13,284 nucleotides of DNA. Source: an uncultured Streptomyces sp. Lineage in GTDB: Bacteria; Actinomycetota; Actinomycetes; Streptomycetales; Streptomycetaceae. Numbering within the stretch: position 1 is the stretch's first letter; every line of letters starts with the position of its first letter. The notes under the pieces were generated by a model, which was not told where the DNA came from, made no database searches, and worked only from the letters and a program-made list of their open reading frames with translations. A program made the position numbers and the translations under genes. Below are positions 13,238-13,284 of this stretch, piece after piece. The stretch spans positions 1-13,284 of the forward strand of contig CAMLJW010000103.1 of assembly GCA_946480485.1 (NCBI GenBank). Direction: 5' to 3'.

Positions 13238-13284
13238 GTGCCGGAACTCGTACTGGAATTGAATGGACGGACCTGGACGCTCGA
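13238..13284 (+). CDS. FHA domain-containing protein, N-terminal start only
   Basis: Only 15 codons are visible from GTG at 13238: (M)PELVLELNGRTWTL, with the next codon cut by the window edge. This resembles the start of Streptomyces FHA-domain proteins, several of which are fused to ABC-transporter ATPase and membrane regions; the first beta strand and the NGRTW turn fit an N-terminal FHA domain, which binds phosphothreonine. GTGGGG at 13226-13231 lies six bases upstream and supports the start. The gene is divergent from serB. The call rests on a short match, and the full architecture cannot be seen. Confidence 0.55.
   Translation, partial: MPELVLELNGRTWTL

Noticed and set aside
1..13284. 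Mobile elements, CRISPR arrays, toxin-antitoxin or RiPP gene clusters
   Set aside because: I found no transposase, integrase, spaced repeats of CRISPR type, precursor peptide or modification enzyme. TldD/PmbA alone is not evidence of a RiPP cluster.

Overview
The window looks like chromosomal DNA of a Streptomyces or a close relative. GC is very high, GC3 is high in the real frames, GTG and TTG starts occur, and several small proteins (the DUF3099 protein, the GlsB-type membrane protein, the 38-residue SGM_5486-type protein) are familiar from Streptomyces. The gene content is conserved core metabolism. I see no prophage, insertion sequence, CRISPR array, tRNA, rRNA or biosynthetic cluster.

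Layout: (1) 1-548, the C-terminal end of an acetate-type sodium:solute symporter (+), closed by a strong hairpin. (2) 699-1688, moaA (+), molybdenum cofactor synthesis, from a GTG start. (3) 1790-2761, two genes on the minus strand: a 97-residue Cys/His protein and a DUF3099 membrane protein. (4) 3008-3289, a GlsB/YeaQ-type membrane protein (+), sharing a bidirectional terminator with the gene cluster that follows. (5) 7619 down to 3364, a probable minus-strand operon tldD-pmbA-tyrS: two metalloprotease subunits with a 4-base ATGA overlap, then tyrosyl-tRNA synthetase. (6) 8057-9546, the fabG-fabI operon (+), with the same order as mycobacterial mabA-inhA. (7) 9791-10653, small genes: a secreted four-cysteine protein, a 38-residue membrane peptide and a 54-residue membrane protein that appears broken by a one-base deletion. 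(8) 10728-11246, a SixA-type histidine phosphatase (+), convergent with serB (12537-11332, -) across a nested-hairpin terminator. (9) 12538-13237, about 700 bases without a convincing gene but with short tandem repeats. (10) 13238-13284, the first 15 codons of a probable FHA-domain protein (+).

The main metabolic themes are fatty-acid elongation (fabG-fabI), serine synthesis (serB), tRNA charging (tyrS), cofactor synthesis (moaA) and proteolytic peptide maturation (tldD-pmbA). I do not find a clear undescribed multi-gene system. The observations most worth checking are the apparent frameshift in the small membrane protein (10490-10653), the repeat-built leader in front of the secreted protein (9729-9782), the inverted repeat at the tldD start, and the repeat-bearing gap upstream of the FHA gene.
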